NCBI GenBank assembly: GCA_017654935.2
Contig: CM065693.1
Location: 54,777,907 to 54,841,906, forward strand
Reading direction: 5' to 3'
DNA: 64,000 nt
Origin: Phymorhynchus buccinoides
Lineage: Eukaryota; Mollusca; Gastropoda; Neogastropoda; Raphitomidae
A program made the position numbers and the translations under genes. Under the pieces are notes generated by a model, which was given only the letters and a program-made list of their open reading frames with translations, was not told the origin of the DNA and did no database searches. The stretch's first letter is position 1. Each line of letters begins with the position of its first letter. Positions 60,201 to 64,000 of the stretch are shown here, piece by piece.

Positions 60201-62959
60201 CAATTAACCAATGTGTATGTGCGTTAACCAATAAGTATGTGCGTTAACCAATGTGTATGTGCGTTAACCAATGTGTATGTGCGTTAACCAATAAGTATGT
60301 GCGTTAACCAATAAGTATGTGCGTTAACCAATAAGTATGTGCGTTAACCAATGTGTATGTGCGTTAACCAATGTGTATGTGCGTTAACCAATGTATGTGC
60401 GTTAACCAATAAGTATGTGCGTTAACCAATAAGTATGTGCGTTAACCAATAAGTGTATGTGCGTTAACCAATAAGTATGTGCGTTAACCAATAAGTATGT
60501 GCGTTAACCAATAAGTATGTGCGTTAACCAATGTGTATGTGCGTTAACCAATAAGTATGTGCGTCAACCAATGTGTATGTGCGTTAACCAATGTGTATGT
60601 GCGTTAACCAATAAGTATGTGCGTTAACCAATGTGTATGTGCGTTAACCAATAAGTATGTGCGTTAACCAATAAGTATGTGCGTCAACCAATCACTGCCT
60701 GATGCGTCGCACGACACGGGTGTTTCTAAGTCATAAGTAAGTTAGTTCTTTCTTCAAAAGCTAAGAAATAACAATTCATTCTTTTGAAAAGCAAAAAACC
60801 AAACAACAACAACAAAACCTTACCTGCACCATATAATGTCGCGGCACGCCGTGAGTCGCACCGGCCATTTTGTCGTAGAGTTTGTATGCGGGCGCCTTGA
60901 ACTCCACCAGACCCAGCATGCGGGCGGAGTCTTTCCCTTTCACCACCACACCGTCGGGGGATGCCCCGATCAGCCCTTCCATCGAGTGGCCTTCTTTCGG
61001 CTCCCAGAACCCTGACTCCATTACGTGGAAACCTGGGACACAGAGAGAGAAATCGTAAATTCACTCGACTGCACTATGTGGAAACCTGGGGGCCGTTTCA
61101 CAAGGGTTAACGTTACGTAGCGTGAACGCAAATCGGCAAAAACGGTACTAAGAAACACCTCTTTCACCGACGTTTGCCAAAAACGTTTTGTGGCTACTCC
61201 CAAATTATCTCTTGGCGAACTATCACGTGACTAGCATGGGGTGAATACATTTCTTGCTGTTGATTGGTCCATTAAAGTTTGGTTAAAATAATACAACTTT
61301 TGACCAATCAGACAAGAGTTTGCAATATTCTTCTGCAAACGTTTTCTAAAGTGTTTCTTAGGCCCCGTTTGGCGTAAGCGTTATTCGCGTGGCGACCATT
61401 ATCTAGCGAAACTCGACCCTGAAACGCAAATTACACACTCAGCACATATCCTTGCAGATTACACACACTCACCAGTCAAATAACAATGTATTACTATTAG
61501 TACCATATTTTTCTGACTGTAAGGCCTTGTAATAAAGCGCACACCCCAAATTTGGCACAAAATTCTAATTTTAATATTTTTCCCTACTGTATTATTAGTC
61601 ATATTATAAGGCGCAGGGGTCTCAGTCTGGGGAAAAGTATCGCCTTATAGGCCACTGCAACAAGGATTATTAACGCCCTTGGCAGTGAGAGTGAATCCCT
61701 TGTTGGTCAGTACTGAAAAGGGAATTCACTCTTGTGAAAAGCAGCCATTTTGTAGCACCAACCAGGGTTATTGGCTAGTCATTCCCTTGTTTGGTCAGTA
61801 CTCAAGCATCTACTACTACTAGGGACATTCACTCTAGCAAAACATGGTTGTTGCAGTGGCCAATAGTCCGTAAAATATAGTAATTACCTCTCAAGGGTTA
61901 ACGGTAACCATTGCCCGACTGCCCGGGGCAAGTGACCGGGCAAGTGACATTTTTGACAACCAACACTTATTTTTTCCATAAACGAACGCTCATTGCCTGT
62001 ATTATTCAGCGTAGCTTCTCATGTCCATATTTTTTTTAACGTAACTTGCGACAGAAAGCTCACAGAGCAGACGACAGTTTATGAAGCGCATCGCAGTGTT
62101 TACTCGCCAATGACGCAGTTTCATGCAAGGCATGTTCCCATTGGCTCTTAATTTGGGCAGGAGAGCCATTGGAAATTCATATTGTGAAGTACTTGGCCGA
62201 CGTGTGTTTGCACACCATGTGGATGATTGGAGATTGATCTGTCAAAAAACATCGTCATGGCTCAGCAAACCTTGCTTTCCTTTCTTGGAAAACGACCGGC
62301 ACAATCAAAATCCTCAAGTTCTGCCAATAACGAAAGTGAGATTGAGAAAGCGAAACGACGTAAACACCAGAAGGCTGACTACGAAGAGGAACGACAACGG
62401 CGTTTTCAGTTCAAATGGTTGAAATAGTTTCCATGGCTGACTGTCAACGATGAAGACGAACCAACGGCAATGTTATTATGTGTGTGTGACTAGCAATACA
62501 CCTGAATTTCGGGAAAGTCCAAAAGTTGTTTGGGCAAGTGAATTTTTCTTTAACTTGACTAAAGTTACTGTTAAAGCCCTGCCTCTCCCTTCTTTCTGTA
62601 AGACCTATGAGTAATGACAGTCACAACAAAACAAGTGTCAGTCAATAATAAAGCGTCACTCACCGGTCAGCAGTTCATACGCCTCCTTAATGACACTCTC
62701 CATCAGCTGCCCGTGAATCATCATCTCTCTCTCCTCCTCGCTGCGACCATCATCGTCGCCGTCCTCCTCCTCCTCAGGGTCCTCTCCCTTGCCGTGCACC
62801 AGCGACTGGAAGAAGTGGAAGGGCTTGCCCCTGCCCACACCCACGACGTCGGCAAACTGGGACGCCGTCAGTATCACGTTCCGGCGCAGCTTGAACCATT
62901 CTGCAGATCTCTGCTTCACACGGTGCTCCATGGCGCATTCAGCCACAGAACAGGAAAAC
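46792..62959 (-). CDS. YqaJ-type PD-(D/E)xK nuclease protein, five exons
   Basis: Exons in transcript order: 62959-62664, 61032-60824, 53855-53700, 50987-49391, 48236-46792. All junctions have GT/AG and phases join cleanly (1, 0, 0, 1), giving about 1233 residues after the first acceptor. The N-terminal ~220 residues match the YqaJ/lambda-exonuclease fold: a QRSAEWFKLR start, HGQLMES with a Glu, GASPDGVV with the catalytic Asp, VEFKAP with the E-x-K pair, and HYMVQMQGQMAV. In phages this enzyme trims 5' strands for annealing recombination. In animals the role of such proteins is unknown to me. The rest is Ser/Thr/Arg-rich and disordered. The first exon has a good acceptor (TTTTTCAG) so an upstream exon beyond 64000 is likely; otherwise ATG at 62931 is the start. 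Confidence 0.9.
48237..49390. other. Nuclease gene intron 4 with MITE and SINE-like copies
   Basis: 48335-48455: 3' part of the (GAA)n-tailed element. 48465-48689: piggyBac-like MITE (TTAACCCCATTCACTTCC ... GGGAAGGGGCTAA). 49033-49362: near full-length (GAA)n-tailed element on + (GGGATACCGGGGGGGTCTTT to a GAAGAAGAAG tail of ~12 units), ending about 30 bp before the exon 4 donor. 48840-48960 is C/A-rich with no gene. Confidence 0.8.
49391..50987 (-). CDS. Nuclease gene exon 4: linker and Ser/Thr repeats
   Basis: Acceptor TTTGTTTGTCAG, donor GTATGT at 49390; 1597 bp, phase 0 in and 1 out. The first ~150 residues (EAEILGDLKRDPLSGAMTQR, PSARVLSYHILVGDAFVLPP, VVPWEFFQEGE) look folded but unknown. 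Then comes an 11- to 13-residue repeat (KTSSVAQKTSGVAHKTSS type, ~50110-50320) and a shorter GPRMVGSAS repeat (five to seven units, ~49560-49740). Both are coding minisatellites whose lengths are multiples of three. Confidence 0.9.
51390..51870. repeat. ~47-bp array made from a TE/host-MITE junction, ~10 copies
   Basis: Unit GCTGAGACCCCTGCCTTTGT plus TTTTCATTTTGGGGAGTTGC plus ACCCAT. GGAGTTGCACCCATG is the end of the GGGTGC-family element, while GCTGAGACCCCTGC is flanking sequence of the older MITE (ACTGAGACCCCTGCGCC). The array therefore amplifies the insertion junction. Confidence 0.88.
53380..53693 (+). mobile_element. (GAA)n-tailed SINE-like element abutting a splice donor
   Basis: Starts CCCCGTCGGGATACCGGGGG, contains CACCTTCTGGAAGTTCTGTG, GCATAACAGCGGCATGGCGC and GACAGGAAACTGTCTGAGCG, and ends GAAGAAGAAGAAG at ~53693. 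The exon 3 donor (GTCAGT on the - strand, 53699-53694) lies immediately next to the tail. Confidence 0.82.
53700..53855 (-). CDS. Nuclease gene exon 3: C-terminal part of YqaJ fold
   Basis: Acceptor GTGTGTCAG, donor GTCAGT; 156 bp = 52 codons, phase 0 both sides. Reads MQGQMAVCGAPWCDFMAVCT then KTEDIMLRRVFFQPRYWGHI and ends KQFCFALQ. Joined to exon 2 it makes HYMVQMQGQMAV. The Q-x-Q after the catalytic strand and the WCDF strand are typical of YqaJ nucleases. Confidence 0.92.
53995..60690. repeat. 6.7-kb 20-bp satellite inside nuclease gene intron 2, ~330 copies
   Basis: Two 20-bp variants alternate irregularly: TATGTGCGTTAACCAATGTG and TATGTGCGTTAACCAATAAG. Occasional shortened units such as TATGTGCGTTAACCAA or GTTAACCAATAACC occur. 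Each holds the palindrome GTTAAC. The array begins ~140 bp from exon 3 and ends ~134 bp from exon 2, so it fills the intron. On the transcribed strand regular units contain no AG dinucleotide. Confidence 0.97.
60824..61032 (-). CDS. Nuclease gene exon 2: catalytic core
   Basis: Acceptor GTGTCCCAG, donor GTAAGG; 209 bp, starts with two bases completing Gly and ends in phase 0 after CAG. Reads FHVMESGFWEPKEGHSMEGL, then IGASPDGVVVKGKDSARMLG, then LVEFKAPAYKLYDK. The Asp of SPDG and the E-F-K pair are the metal-binding and catalytic residues of the PD-(D/E)xK fold; all are intact, so an active nuclease is expected. Confidence 0.94.
61892..62581 (+). mobile_element. hAT-like transposon relic
   Basis: Ends CAAGGGTTAACGGTAACC and, reversed, CAGGGCTTTAACAGTAAC are imperfect terminal inverted repeats starting CA(A/G)GG, hAT style. 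CCTCTC lies at both flanks as a possible partial target duplication. It encloses the broken transposase start at 62257 and little else, so it is internally deleted. Confidence 0.6.
62257..62493 (+). pseudogene. N-terminus of a TTF-type zinc-finger (hAT/ZNF862-like) transposase, broken
   Basis: From ATG 62257 it reads MAQQTLLSFLGKRPAQ, a basic KAKRRKHQK patch, then RQRRFQFKWLK, an in-frame TAG at 62425, then FPWLTVNDED and MLLCVCD before TAG at 62491. The pattern KWL-x-x-FPWL...D...M-x-C-x-x-C is the start of TTF-type zinc fingers in hAT-derived proteins. The rest of the zinc finger and the catalytic part are missing. Confidence 0.65.
62664..62959 (-). CDS. Nuclease gene exon 1 (in window): start of YqaJ domain
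   Basis: Acceptor GATTTTTCAG, donor GTGAGT at 62663; 296 bp with one split base at each end. Reads FSCSVAECAMEHRVKQRSAE then WFKLRRNVILTASQFADVVG, an acidic insert (EDPEEEEDGDDDGRSEEERE) and HGQLMESVIKEAYELLTG. The first ATG is at 62931, after nine residues. R-S-A-E-W and the HG-x-x-x-E helix are YqaJ signatures. The acidic insert is unusual for the domain. Confidence 0.9.
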
Positions 62960-64000
62960 CTGAAAAATCATATCTTCTCAGGGCTCCCAATCGTCCCGCA
63001 TAACAAGGGGTCATAAGGATTCCCTCACTTACAGTATAGAGGGTCCTAGAGGCGGGATAGAGGGTCCCAGTGGCATTGTGAATGCTAAAAAGAATTTTTC
63101 TAGTGCATCCCTGGGACCCCCTGCACATTCTTTTAGAGGGTCCTTTAGAATTTTAGTGCTTCATAGACCCCTAAATGGGGGTCCCTGGGAGGCCTGTCTT
63201 CTTCTTCTTCTTCATCTGCGTTCCCAGGCCATATCGCCATAATACTAATGTATGTGTCCGGTTTTCAGTTTTCACTGGTTTCCCCGCTGCTTACAGCCGA
63301 CACATTCTGATTTCGGAGGAGCTCAAAGGAGAAAAATTATTGTGATTGTTGAGCCTGTTGTGGCCAGTACGCAGTCACACCAGAACTACTTGCTATTCCC
63401 GGGACAATAGCAAAGGGCTCAAATACACCATTGATGCATTACGCTGGATTATCAATATGAATCATATAATTAGTTGGTTTTGATCAGCCAATCTCACACA
63501 GTCACAGGCCTATCTGACATAAATGCCACGCGAAACAGAAGTGTGCACCCTACACATCGCGCGCTCGTGATGTTTAGCAAACCCATTTCCGCCTGAAAAG
63601 CCAAATAAGTTTTTCTTCTCCACAGCTTGTTCGTAAATAAGTCAGATGTGTGTCAGTCTTGTACATTTGTTGCTATTGTTAATCTAACTTTAGTTTTAGT
63701 TTAAATTACTTTAATGCTGTGGAGTATGTCTACCATTTTGCTCCGTCGTATCTCACTCTCAGTGCATGTCTCACCGGGTGCATTGACATGCAACTTTGCA
63801 AGTCAGAGCTTCTGCTGTAATCAGTGGCATTATAATTCAGTGGGGACGGAAGAAAATGGTCCCAGGACAGAATTTGTTTTACCTCATCCGTCACCGGGAT
63901 GGATACAAATTAAACCTAGTGAAACCTCTGTGAAAGTGAGAGGATTACTAAACTGCTTTTTTACCGCAATGTCTCATTACTAGATAAGGTCGTATTATTC
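62960..64000. other. Upstream of the nuclease exon; SINE-like fragment, no other gene seen
   Basis: 63195-63350 is a - strand (GAA)n-tailed fragment sharing CCAGGCCATAT and TTTCGGAGGAGCTCAAAGGA with 6843-6990. 63020-63180 repeats AGAGGGTCC several times. No upstream exon or promoter of the nuclease gene could be identified. Confidence 0.55.

Larger units (their letters stand above)
61033..62663. other. Nuclease gene intron 1 with three nested mobile elements
   Basis: 61085-61430: element related to 37050-37370 (GGGGGCCGTTTCACAAGGGT ... GCGAAACTCGACC). 61502-61885: CGGACTATAAGGCG-type MITE split by an insertion at ~61650-61862 with ends CCACTGCAACAAGG and GTTGTTGCAGTGG. 61892-62581: hAT-like relic. 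The tail to 62663 holds nothing else. Confidence 0.75.

Noticed and set aside
60726..61203. Alternative frames around nuclease exon 2
   Set aside because: They lack the SPDG and E-x-K motifs and do not join the neighbouring exons in phase.

Overview
This is animal (eukaryotic) genomic DNA. Protein-coding information sits in short exons with GT/AG boundaries, introns are long, and most of the window is tandem satellites, MITEs and SINE-like repeats. There is no bacterial gene organisation. The two protein families and the repeat style suggest an invertebrate, most likely a mollusc such as a marine gastropod. That taxonomic guess is inference.

Two genes converge. On the + strand, positions 1-21667 hold the 3' half of a TRPM-family cation channel gene: S4-S5/S5, pore, S6, TRP helix, coiled coil, a long disordered tail and the stop codon. 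I can place nine exons whose phases all agree except inside one scrambled coiled-coil exon (9532-10205). On the - strand, 62959 down to 46792, five exons with fully consistent phases encode a protein with a complete-looking YqaJ / lambda-exonuclease-type PD-(D/E)xK nuclease domain and a long low-complexity tail. About 25 kb of repeat-filled intergenic DNA (21.7-46.8 kb) separates the two 3' ends.

The most unusual property is the relation between tandem repeats and exon edges. At almost every TRPM exon the minisatellite unit contains a splice site plus adjoining coding sequence: about five copies of the first exon with donor, six acceptor+S5 units, about twenty donor units, six acceptor+S6 units, four donor+TRP-box units, four coiled-coil units, 22 complete 3' splice-site modules before the long exon, and about six acceptor+coiled-coil units. 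Normally only one copy continues into the rest of the exon. The nuclease gene shows a similar event at its stop codon.

Repeats by region: 58-bp satellite (14.8-16.9 kb), ~77-bp array (19.5-21.5 kb), ~61-bp satellite grown inside a TTAA-flanked MITE (31.4-34.0 kb), 34-bp satellite (34.2-36.8 kb), 38-bp satellite (40.3-42.3 kb) and a 6.7-kb 20-bp satellite filling intron 2 of the nuclease gene (54.0-60.7 kb). Dispersed elements include TA-flanked MITEs with CAGTGGAACCTCCC ends, piggyBac-like MITEs with TTAACCCTTTC ends, a tRNA-derived SINE, a (GAA)n-tailed SINE-like family, a small retroelement whose head matches the 5' end of U2 snRNA, foldback elements including a perfect 80-bp palindrome, and a hAT-like relic with a broken zinc-finger transposase N-terminus.

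All coordinates were read by eye. Copy numbers of long arrays are estimates from array length divided by period, and assembly error cannot be excluded in the repeated parts.
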